Positions 7,852 to 15,046 of a stretch of 31,066 bases of DNA are shown piece by piece. Each line of letters opens with the position of its first letter. Positions within the stretch are counted from its first letter, which is position 1. The notes under the pieces were generated by a model. That model was not told the DNA's origin, did not search any database, and saw only the letters and a list, made by a program, of their open reading frames with translations. Location: NCBI GenBank assembly GCA_023403845.1, contig JAEYDL010000013.1, positions 1 through 31,066 of the forward strand, given 5' to 3'. Origin of the DNA: Pseudomonadota bacterium (GTDB taxonomy: Bacteria; Desulfobacterota; Desulfovibrionia; Desulfovibrionales; Desulfovibrionaceae). The translations under genes were made by a program, and so were the position numbers.

Positions 7852-10385
7852 GGGAGCTCCTCCGTGGCCCACTGATGTGGCGTGTCTGTTCGTCCGAATT
7901 TTCTTTCCATGACCGGAGAGCGACGTGTTCCGTTGGAAAAGGCCTCCTCAATGACGGCATTGGTCAGGAAAGGGCGATGGAAATCGAGACCGGGCGCGCG
8001 CACCAGAAGGTTTCGGAACTTTTCCGGCGTATTTCTGAGTACGGCCAGATCGGCCTGGTCGTACATATGAAACTGGAGGAACCAGTGTTTTTCCAGACAC
8101 CAGGTCCGGATAAGCTGCATCAGGGCCTGAGTTCCCGTTTCGCCGTCAACGCTCTGAGGGCTGAGAGAAAGCGAAACGACTCTGGCCCCCAGCGGATTCA
8201 GTTCGGGATTTTTGCTGGCCGCGAGGGAGGAGAGCAGCGCCGTGGGTCCCAGAATGTCGCTCCCCTGCGACGGCGATATGCCGTAGGAAAGCATTTCGCC
8301 CGCGCGGCGTCCATTGGGTGTGGCTCCGGAAACCCGGCCCATGGCAATATGCGCGGTTACAGGAACATAAAAGATTTCGGGAACTCCGCCATAATAGTTG
8401 CGTTCATTACGGCACATGGAAACAAGAAGCCTGTCTATGCGCTTGCCGATTTCATCGGCGCTGCGATCCATATTGCCGAACTTGGGACAACGCAGACAAC
8501 GTTGCCGGACTGTTTCATGCTCTTCGTAATTAGCCGCAATGATTTCCAGAAGTTCATCCATGCTCATGGAGCGTTCTTCAAAGACGATGCGTCGAATGGC
8601 GGCCAGAGAGTCCACCACGGTAGCAAAACCGACCACGCCGGTATAGCCTCCGGAGGCGATTGCTCCCGGGAGTTTCCCGTAGTTGACGTCCATCCCGTGC
8701 CTCATGCAGAGATCGTGTAGGGAAGAAAGCAGAGGAGCCGCAACATGACGGGTCCGGATACGATCGGCGATGTATTGCTGCTCGAAAATTTTGGACTGAA
8801 TATAGGAAAGCTGGCGTTCAAAGGCATCCCAGAGCTGTTCGAAGGTCTGAAAGGCATTGGCGTCGCCTGTGGGCAGGCCCGCTCTGCGGACGGGACTCGT
8901 GCTGCAGCGGCCGTCGGAGAGTGCCATCTCAAGGACGGCGACGAGATTGAGCCACGTAGTTCCCGTAAAATAAGTATTCCTGTTTATGACGCGCACTTCC
9001 GATACGCCTGATCCGCAATAGTCCCGCGCCTCATGCAATTCTGCCCCATTGGAGACAAGAAGGGGAATGATTTCCTCGTCGTTAAGCAGGACGGGTATTC
9101 CCTTGCCTTTTTTGATCGCCAGACAGATTTCTCTGAGAAAGAAGTCCGGGGTGTGGGCATGGATGCGGACCCCGAGATAGGGATAGTCCAGAGGAAACTC
9201 GATGGCGGACGTGAGCAGGAGAGAGGAGAGCTCGTTGGTCGCATCGGTCCCGTCCTTCAGCTGGCCGCCGATGGTGGTGAATTCCCAGTGCGCGTGGTCC
9301 TGATATATCTTGGAGCCGGACGGCGTTATCTGGAGCCGGAGAAATTGCGCCATGCAGCCCCACAGGGCATCGACGTATTCCCGCGCGCATCGCGGAGTCA
9401 GCGTGCCATCGGCAAGACCCCGCGTATAGAACGGATAGAGGTACTGATCTATCCTGCCGTTGGCTATGTTGCCGCCGTGAACCTGTTCAAGACGGGAGAT
9501 CAGCTGTGTAAACCACTGAGCCTGAACCGCCTCGGCAAAATCCCGTGGAGGCAAATACGGAACCCGACGACAGCGTCCCGCTATTTCCAGAAGTTCCGCG
9601 CAACGTCCGGAGTCCTTTTCCGTCGTAGCAAGCTGTTCAGCATGACAGGCATAACGTTCTGAAAACATTTGTATACCCTGGCACAGTTCAATTACGGCTC
9701 TGTAAAAGGCCCGCCTGTCCAGAGAGGCTCCGTCGTTCGGGAGCCGCGAAAGTTTTTCGGCCGCCTCGCGCTCGATGCCGTAGAATCCTCTGTACATGAT
9801 TTTTTCATAGTCCAGAGCCCATTGAAGCGAGTGCCTGATGGTTGCCGACTCAAGAATGATGAAAGAGGGCGAAAAGATGTCGTCATCTGCGTACAGCAGT
9901 CTCCTCAGTTCGGGTGAAAGCTCGGCGGCGAGTCCTTCCCTGTAGGTTCGGCCGTGCCAGTAGGGGACGATATCATCACGAATGGCGATGATATCTTCAG
10001 GAGTGAGGTGGGCCGTGTTTTCGATGGAAAAGCCTTCATCGCGCGAAAAATAGGTTCCTTCCAGTTCCGGATAGAAAATCCCGTAGCGTCCTTCCCCGCC
10101 GATACGCCCCACGATCAATTCTTCCGGAAGGATGCGGACCTCAATATTGCTCATGACATGTACGAGAGCCCGCGCCCAGCGGAGAACAAGTGGGAGTCCC
10201 TCCGTTCGACGAAGGGACTCCGTGAAGTATTTTGCTCTTTCGATGGTCAATCGGGGAGGATGAGACAACGCCCGCTGCAGAAGTTGCTGTACCCGGGGAC
10301 TCGGTCCCAGGGAAGGAGGAATGGGTTCCATTCCGGGAGGTCTCATGAATTCGCCGTGGCCCATATAAAAAGTTTGCTCGTTCAT
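7848..10385 (-). CDS. Divergent glycyl radical enzyme homologue (GRE-B)
   Basis: An 845-residue member of the pyruvate formate-lyase-like family, similar along its length to GRE-A encoded upstream (shared ERA-FTES, YGI-YPEL, GGQ-DG-DATNELS and GRV-GATPNGR blocks). It lacks normal catalytic features. Where GRE-A has the thiyl cysteine in SGCAE, it has SGVSE (Val461). The nearest cysteine is Cys457, four residues earlier. The glycyl-radical loop is RAPGLDFHRPF instead of RIAGYSAYF: the glycine (Gly799) remains but its surroundings are changed, and the C-terminal tail is about 20 residues longer. The frame is continuous there, so this is not a visible frameshift. The ATG at 10385 has AAGAGG upstream; a longer start at 10436 would overlap the activase A gene. 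It may be a non-canonical lyase, a regulatory or partner subunit of GRE-A, or an inactive homologue. Confidence 0.88.
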   Translation of the reverse strand: MNEQTFYMGHGEFMRPPGMEPIPPSLGPSPRVQQLLQRALSHPPRLTIERAKYFTESLRRTEGLPLVLRWARALVHVMSNIEVRILPEELIVGRIGGEGRYGIFYPELEGTYFSRDEGFSIENTAHLTPEDIIAIRDDIVPYWHGRTYREGLAAELSPELRRLLYADDDIFSPSFIILESATIRHSLQWALDYEKIMYRGFYGIEREAAEKLSRLPNDGASLDRRAFYRAVIELCQGIQMFSERYACHAEQLATTEKDSGRCAELLEIAGRCRRVPYLPPRDFAEAVQAQWFTQLISRLEQVHGGNIANGRIDQYLYPFYTRGLADGTLTPRCAREYVDALWGCMAQFLRLQITPSGSKIYQDHAHWEFTTIGGQLKDGTDATNELSSLLLTSAIEFPLDYPYLGVRIHAHTPDFFLREICLAIKKGKGIPVLLNDEEIIPLLVSNGAELHEARDYCGSGVSEVRVINRNTYFTGTTWLNLVAVLEMALSDGRCSTSPVRRAGLPTGDANAFQTFEQLWDAFERQLSYIQSKIFEQQYIADRIRTRHVAAPLLSSLHDLCMRHGMDVNYGKLPGAIASGGYTGVVGFATVVDSLAAIRRIVFEERSMSMDELLEIIAANYEEHETVRQRCLRCPKFGNMDRSADEIGKRIDRLLVSMCRNERNYYGGVPEIFYVPVTAHIAMGRVSGATPNGRRAGEMLSYGISPSQGSDILGPTALLSSLAASKNPELNPLGARVVSLSLSPQSVDGETGTQALMQLIRTWCLEKHWFLQFHMYDQADLAVLRNTPEKFRNLLVRAPGLDFHRPFLTNAVIEEAFSNGTRRSPVMERKFGRTDTPHQWATEELP

Positions 10386-10428
10386 GCAGGCAAGCCTCTT
10401 GGAAGGGAAGTGACAGTGGGGAGATCTC

Positions 10429-11328
10429 TTATGCATTCATAACGGTCCGGGCAGCATCCCGCAACCGTTGAAACAATGCGTCGTCCAGAACGCCTTCGAT
10501 GGGGTAGGCCCTCTGAAGCGATTCGTATTTGGAAGTTCCCATTCTGTGATAGGGCAGAAGTTCGTATTCCGTGCCGCACTCCCGTGCAAATGCGGCGATG
10601 CGGCGGATGGCTTCCACATCGTCGTTGATCCCGGGAATGACCGGCGTGCGGATTTTGACGGGGAGCTCCGGAAAGGCGGCCCGGACGGAACGGATATTAC
10701 GAAAGACGGGAAAATTCGGCACGCCGGTCACTGCCCGATGGCGGTCGGAGTCCGGATGCTTGATGTCGACCATGAGGTAATTTACATAGGGCATGGCGGC
10801 CAGAAAGACGGCTTCATCCACATAGGCGCAAGTTTCTATGGCTACATTGAATCTGCGTCTGCGGGCCTCCCGGATCAACGCCATGAGAAAGCCGGGCTGC
10901 ATGAAGGGCTCACCCCCGCTTACCGTGAGCCCTCCTCCGGAACGGGAATAAAAAAGTGCGTCCTGTTCCACTACCTTGAGCACCTCGGAGACGCTTTGGG
11001 GTTCGCCATACATGACGAGCGCCTTGTCCGGGCACACGGTCGTACATTGAGGGCATGTTCCGGTGCAGCGTGTCCGATCTATGACGATGCCCCTGTTCGC
11101 ATCAAGTTGAAGCGCCTCGTGCGTGCAGACCGCCGCACAGCGTCCGCAGCCGAAGCATTTGTCCACATGATAACCCAGTTCCGGTTCGGCGCGCTGTGAT
11201 TCGGGGTTGCAGCACCACAGGCAGCGCAGGGGACATCCCTTCATGAATACGAGTGTGCGGATACCGGGGCCGTCATGGACCGAATATTTTTGAATGTTGA
11301 AGACAATGCCTCTCTGGTCGTCGCTCAT
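10429..11328 (-). CDS. Glycyl radical enzyme activating protein (activase A)
   Basis: A 299-residue radical-SAM activase. It opens with the family signature YSVHDGPGIRTLVFMKGCPLRCLWCCNPES, quoted in parts: DGPGIRT and the CxxxCxxC site CPLRCLWC. The ferredoxin-like insert has CFGCGRCAAVC and CTGTCPQCTTVC. The SAM-binding SGGGLTVSGGEPFM follows, then VKIRTPVIPGIND, typical of the barrel's later part. It uses SAM and a reduced [4Fe-4S] cluster to abstract hydrogen from the glycine of its partner, presumably GRE-A, encoded immediately upstream. A GGAG precedes the ATG. It is separated from GRE-A by a strong hairpin that would lower its expression relative to the enzyme, which suits a catalytic activator. 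Confidence 0.95.
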   Translation of the reverse strand: MSDDQRGIVFNIQKYSVHDGPGIRTLVFMKGCPLRCLWCCNPESQRAEPELGYHVDKCFGCGRCAAVCTHEALQLDANRGIVIDRTRCTGTCPQCTTVCPDKALVMYGEPQSVSEVLKVVEQDALFYSRSGGGLTVSGGEPFMQPGFLMALIREARRRRFNVAIETCAYVDEAVFLAAMPYVNYLMVDIKHPDSDRHRAVTGVPNFPVFRNIRSVRAAFPELPVKIRTPVIPGINDDVEAIRRIAAFARECGTEYELLPYHRMGTSKYESLQRAYPIEGVLDDALFQRLRDAARTVMNA

Positions 11329-11361
11329 GAACTCGCTCCGTGCTGGGTTGAATAAGGATGA

Positions 11362-11389
11362 GGGGACGGATCCTGAAAGATCCGTCCCC
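11362..11389 (-). other. Perfect 11-bp hairpin between GRE-A and activase A
   Basis: Arms GGGGACGGATC (11362-11372) and GATCCGTCCCC (11379-11389) with a 6-base loop. It lies 6 bases after the GRE-A stop codon and about 33 bases before the activase start. There is no T run, so it is probably a partial terminator or a 3'-end protector that keeps enzyme mRNA above activase mRNA. Confidence 0.7.
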
Positions 11390-11395
11390 GGGAAA

Positions 11396-13891
11396 TCAGG
11401 CGACGCGATCGTGCTGCGTTCTGGCGATCAGATCATCCTGGAGATCCTTGGACAACTCCGTAAAGTAGGCGCTGTAGCCCGCAATGCGCACGATGAGGCC
11501 CCGGTACTGTTCCGGGTGTTCCTGAGCCTTGATCAGCGTTTCCCGATTAACCACGTTGAACTGCACATGCCACAGGCGCAGGTCGCAGAAGACGCGGATC
11601 ATGTCCACGAGCTTGCGGGTTCCTTCTTCTCCTTCAAGGCACTTGGGCGTAAACTTGATGTTGAGAAGGCGTGCGGCCCGCTGGCTCATGCTGTAGTTCT
11701 TTGAATTGAAGTTGGAACGGAGCACGGCGGTGGGACCGTTGATATCGGCTCCATGCGAGGCCGAGGAACCGTCAGAAAGCGGTGTCCATGCCTTACGCCC
11801 GTTGGGCGTGGCGGAAACCACGCGGCCGAAGGGCACATGCGAAGTAAAGGGGACCATGCGGAAGTCGCAGCGGATGCCCAGCGTCTTCGCGTACTTTTCG
11901 CTGTATTGCTGCGCCAGCCGGTCTATTTCGAGACCAATGGCGTCCGCGTATTCATCGTCGTTGCCGTACTTGGGAGCATTGCGCAGAATGGCTTGCACGT
12001 CTTCCCTGCCTTCGAAATTGCAGGCAAGCGCGTCAAGAACTTCCTGCATGGTCAGCCTCTTGTCCTCGAAGACGATCTTCCTGATGGCCGCCAGAGAATC
12101 TATGGCCGTGCTGTAGCCAAGGCACTCGAAGTATCCGAGGTCAAGACCGCCCTCGTAATGGTGATCCTGATGCAGGTCTACGCATTCCTTCATGGCCAGA
12201 ACGTGAAGCGCATCGGAGATCGGTGTGGCGAAGTGCCGGGCTCGTGTCTTGATGATATGGTACTGCTGAATGAAGGCATGACGGATAAGGTACATCTGTT
12301 GCACGGCGTAGGCGTTCCAGAACTGTTCCCAGCTTGTGAAGGTCGTTACGTCGCCTGTTTCCACGGTCAGCAGTTCTTCGCCGTATTTTTTCATCCTGCC
12401 GTTATAGAGAGTCAGTTCCACGGCCGCGCCAAGGTTGAACTGGGCATGTCCGCTGGTGTAGGTGTCCACCCGCGGCATACGGATTTCGGCGCAACCCGAT
12501 GCCGCATAGTCGTAAATATCGGCGAGCGGAGCACCCTTGGCCAGATGCAGGGGAATGATTTCCTCATCGTTGAGCAGCTTGGGAAATCCGCATCCCTGCT
12601 TGATTGTTTCCGCCACCTCGTACAGGTAGCGTTCAGGGGCGCGAGAATGTATCCGGGCGGCAAGGTCAGGGTAATGGAGGGGACATTCGCGCTTTGAGCG
12701 CAGAATGACGTAGGTCAGTTCGTTGGTGGCATCGCGTCCGTCGCGGGTCTGGCCGCCGATGGTCACGGCCTCCCAGTGGGAATAGCCTTCGTGCGTGGCC
12801 TTGTTGTACGGCGTGATGGCCAGATCAAGGCATTGGGCCATGTTGACCCACATGCACTGAAGAAGTTCGACGGCGGAGTCCTCGTCCAGCCGTCCTGCGG
12901 CGACGTCTTTTTCATAGTAGGGCCACAGTATCTGGTCCATGCGTCCGTTGGTGGGATTTGAGCTGATCTTCTGCTCCAGCCGGGCAAACGCCTGAGTGAA
13001 CCAGTGCGCCTGAAGTGCCTCATGGAATGTCCGCGGCGGATTTTCCGGAACCCATTCGCAGTTGGAGGCGATCGTCAGCAATTCCTGCCGCCGACCGGTG
13101 TCCGTTTCCTTTGTGGCCAGTTCCCGGGCCAGCCTGGCATGACGGCGGGCCCAGGTAATGATGCCGTCCGCGACAGCGATCATGGCTTCAAGGAAGGGGC
13201 GCTTCTCGCATTGATCGACAGGATTGTCGGGGTCCAGCCGGGCAAGGCGGTCAAGCGCCTCGGACCTGACGCCGCCGAATCCGATCTTGAACAGACGTTC
13301 CCAGTCAAGGCACCACTGGAGGCTTGATCGATTGGACGCCGTTTCGCAGCATATGTATCGAGACTGATAACCGCCTTCGTCGGCATAGGCCAGTCTGTGG
13401 GATTCGGCGGGCAGACGGCGATTCAGGTCCTGATGGAAGGTTTTGTCCTTCCAGTACGGTGTAATGAAGTCTTCGACGACCTTCGCGTCGTCGGCATTGA
13501 CTTCGAATGGAGCGGATTCATGTCCGGGAAGCTCCTTCAGGGCCGCAGCCTGATAATCTCCGTCCAGTTCCGGATACAGTATGCCGTACCGTGACCCCTG
13601 ACGTCCGCATCGGCCGACGATGAGCTGGTCGGTGTCGATATAGACGGTCATGCGCTCTCCGATATGCTTCAGGGCCTTGGCCCAGCGCAGTACAAGCATT
13701 TCACCTTCGGTTTCCTTCATGGACTCGGTAAACAGCCTGGCCCGCTCAACGTCGATGAAGGGCTTTTTGCCGTCAAACACCTTGATCATCCTGTACATGC
13801 GCGGATGCTTCAGTTCGTTGGGATCGGCTTTGCCTTCGATTCGGTTTTCAATAACCCGCTCCTGTTCCGAGAGAATTTCGCAACACGACAT
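11396..13891 (-). CDS. Glycyl radical enzyme, possible sulfonate-type lyase (GRE-A)
   Basis: An 831-residue GRE with all catalytic elements: thiyl Cys467 and Glu469 in ASGCAEIRM, and the radical Gly805 in VRIAGYSAYFTELSKDLQDD. These enzymes form or break C-O, C-S, C-N or C-C bonds by radical chemistry in the cytoplasm of anaerobes. Other positions, Arg188 and Gln192 (NRSSLQW), Trp373 (SHWE), Arg678 and Phe682 (DFRMVPFTSH), match in order and nearly in number the sulfonate-pocket residues I recall for isethionate sulfite-lyase. A sulfolyase (isethionate or dihydroxypropanesulfonate) is therefore my first guess; a dehydratase of a small diol or carboxylate is the alternative. The RBS (AGGAG) overlaps the amidohydrolase stop codon. 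Family certain, substrate uncertain. Confidence 0.93.
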   Translation of the reverse strand: MSCCEILSEQERVIENRIEGKADPNELKHPRMYRMIKVFDGKKPFIDVERARLFTESMKETEGEMLVLRWAKALKHIGERMTVYIDTDQLIVGRCGRQGSRYGILYPELDGDYQAAALKELPGHESAPFEVNADDAKVVEDFITPYWKDKTFHQDLNRRLPAESHRLAYADEGGYQSRYICCETASNRSSLQWCLDWERLFKIGFGGVRSEALDRLARLDPDNPVDQCEKRPFLEAMIAVADGIITWARRHARLARELATKETDTGRRQELLTIASNCEWVPENPPRTFHEALQAHWFTQAFARLEQKISSNPTNGRMDQILWPYYEKDVAAGRLDEDSAVELLQCMWVNMAQCLDLAITPYNKATHEGYSHWEAVTIGGQTRDGRDATNELTYVILRSKRECPLHYPDLAARIHSRAPERYLYEVAETIKQGCGFPKLLNDEEIIPLHLAKGAPLADIYDYAASGCAEIRMPRVDTYTSGHAQFNLGAAVELTLYNGRMKKYGEELLTVETGDVTTFTSWEQFWNAYAVQQMYLIRHAFIQQYHIIKTRARHFATPISDALHVLAMKECVDLHQDHHYEGGLDLGYFECLGYSTAIDSLAAIRKIVFEDKRLTMQEVLDALACNFEGREDVQAILRNAPKYGNDDEYADAIGLEIDRLAQQYSEKYAKTLGIRCDFRMVPFTSHVPFGRVVSATPNGRKAWTPLSDGSSASHGADINGPTAVLRSNFNSKNYSMSQRAARLLNIKFTPKCLEGEEGTRKLVDMIRVFCDLRLWHVQFNVVNRETLIKAQEHPEQYRGLIVRIAGYSAYFTELSKDLQDDLIARTQHDRVA

Positions 13892-13900
13892 GGCGTACTC

Positions 13901-14743
13901 CTATAATTTATTGGCAAGACCGAGAAAACGGATGCCGTTTTGGTAGAACAGTTTTTCCCGCACTTCTTGAGTCAGTTCCAGTTCTTCATATTTCTTGACG
14001 GCTTTCGCCACCTCGACGAAGGGATTGGCGCTGGAGAAGACGACCTTGTCCGTAATGCAGGTATTGGCCGCCTTGATGTAGAATTCACCGAACAGCTTGC
14101 TTTCACAGGTTGAAAAGTCCAGATAGACGTTCCTGTTGCGCATGACCACGGCAACGGCCTCATTGACCCACGGATAACCTCCGTGGCTGATGAGGATGCG
14201 CAGTTCAGGGAAATCGCGAGCCACCATGTCCACATAGCGCGGGTCCATATGGTCCAGAATTACTCCGGGCATGTGCGGCGACAGGCCGGCAGTGATGATG
14301 ACGGGGATTTCGTAATCGCAGCAGGCGGCATAGAGCGGGTAATACCGGGCGTCAGAGACGCGGCAATGAGCCATGCATGGATCAATGGACGCGCCGCGCA
14401 TGCCGTCCCTTTCCACCGCCGTGCGAAAGGCCCGCAATCCGGGCATGCCCTTGCCGGGGTCGAAACCGTAAAAGCCTATAAACAGGTCCGGGGCCTTTTC
14501 GATGCATTCAAGCACGGAAGTATTGGTATTGGGCGTGTCGTAGGAAGATTCGCAATCTCTTCCGGCAACGACGGCCTTGACGATACCGAGTTCCTTCAAT
14601 TCTTCTATGCAAGCATCCAAAGATTTTACCGGACGTTTGGGAAAGTCGGTAAGTTTGACATATTCCGAATAAACGGGATTCGTCATCACGCTGTCTATGG
14701 ATTCCCGGGTGCTCGGGCGGTATCTGAAATCGATGATCGGCAT
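13901..14743 (-). CDS. Amidohydrolase-like protein lacking metal ligands
   Basis: A 280-residue TIM-barrel protein of the amidohydrolase-2 (ACMSD-like) group, recognised from the overall pattern: IIDF start, GFYGFDPGKGMPGLRAF, DPCMAHCRVSDARYYPLYAAC, PELRILISHGGYPWVNEAVAV and VVFSSANPFVEVAKAV. In active members the first strand carries HxH; here it is Arg7-Tyr8-Arg9. The later strand histidine of the usual V-I-H-x-G is replaced (VIITAG), and the usual GSDxP aspartate is alanine (SSANP). Only His187 (ISHGG) remains. A standard metal-dependent hydrolase or decarboxylase mechanism is therefore unlikely. It is the first gene of the GRE operon, with GAGG before the start, so it probably acts on the GRE substrate or product, perhaps as a metal-free lyase or binding protein. 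Confidence 0.8.
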   Translation of the reverse strand: MPIIDFRYRPSTRESIDSVMTNPVYSEYVKLTDFPKRPVKSLDACIEELKELGIVKAVVAGRDCESSYDTPNTNTSVLECIEKAPDLFIGFYGFDPGKGMPGLRAFRTAVERDGMRGASIDPCMAHCRVSDARYYPLYAACCDYEIPVIITAGLSPHMPGVILDHMDPRYVDMVARDFPELRILISHGGYPWVNEAVAVVMRNRNVYLDFSTCESKLFGEFYIKAANTCITDKVVFSSANPFVEVAKAVKKYEELELTQEVREKLFYQNGIRFLGLANKL

Positions 14744-14844
14744 GGAATCCTCAACTATGGTTTTATCCTGAACGCCGGGTTTTCCTGCTCGTTGCTCAAG
14801 GGACGGGCGTCCTTACGGATATGGTTCAAAACGGACCGGAGAAA

Positions 14845-14859
14845 GCAAAAATCATGCTA
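14845..14859 (-). promoter_or_regulatory. Sigma-54-like promoter of the amidohydrolase-GRE operon
   Basis: The minus strand reads TAGCATGATTTTTGC, which fits TGGCACG-N4-TTGC except that the first G of the near-invariant GG is A. Spacing is correct. The predicted start is near 14833, 90 bases before the amidohydrolase ATG. The altered G makes this weaker than the other candidates. Confidence 0.4.
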
Positions 14860-14873
14860 TTCTTTTTATATCC

Positions 14874-14893
14874 TGTAATTAAAATGGATTACA
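14874..14893. promoter_or_regulatory. Dyad TGTAAT-N8-ATTACA near the GRE-operon promoter
   Basis: TGTAAT (14874-14879) and ATTACA (14888-14893) form a perfect 6-bp dyad just upstream of the -24 element. It could be an operator for a regulator other than the sigma-54 activators. Confidence 0.3.
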
Positions 14894-14916
14894 TTTGGAC
14901 TGGAAGTGCCTTCATG

Positions 14917-14948
14917 AAAAAGGGGCGCGGCCTGAATTCCCTGCCCCC
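14917..14948 (-). terminator. Possible terminator of the CoA-transferase gene
   Basis: On the minus strand GGGGC (14947-14943) pairs with GCCCC (14926-14922), followed by TTTTT (14921-14917). The stem is short and the loop about 16 bases, so the call is weak. It lies about 100 bases beyond the CoA-transferase stop. Confidence 0.4.
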
Positions 14949-14974
14949 AGAAGGATTGCAAAATGGAAAATCAT

Positions 14975-14992
14975 GTACCGTTGCACGGTTAC
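14975..14992. promoter_or_regulatory. Dyad ACCGT-TGC-ACGGT upstream of the GRE operon
   Basis: ACCGT (14977-14981) and ACGGT (14985-14989) form a perfect dyad, flanked by GT and TAC that extend it with one bulge. It is about 115 bp upstream of the sigma-54-like element, a plausible enhancer site. Confidence 0.3.
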
Positions 14993-15046
14993 GCAGAAGA
15001 CAGTTCTTTTTTTGATACAAACCGGGGTGTTGACGCGGCCTAAGGT

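Larger units (their letters stand above)
14744..15046. other. Intergenic region before the GRE operon
   Basis: No gene is seen. It carries a terminator candidate for the CoA-transferase transcript, a sigma-54-like promoter for the amidohydrolase-GRE operon and two dyads, all listed separately. Confidence 0.5.

Noticed and set aside
6748..7875. Long open frame (375 codons) opposite the PAS/AAA+ regulator
   Set aside because: It mirrors a gene with clear domains and RBS; the antisense frame has no family pattern. Long antisense frames are common in GC-rich genes here (also opposite DctP, the sulfatase and the thioredoxin reductase).
7848..8040. Frameshift as explanation for the odd C-terminus of GRE-B
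   Set aside because: The glycine and the preceding L-V-R stay in register and the codons continue cleanly to a stop that overlaps the next start codon; a sequencing error would not also explain SGV 1 kb upstream.
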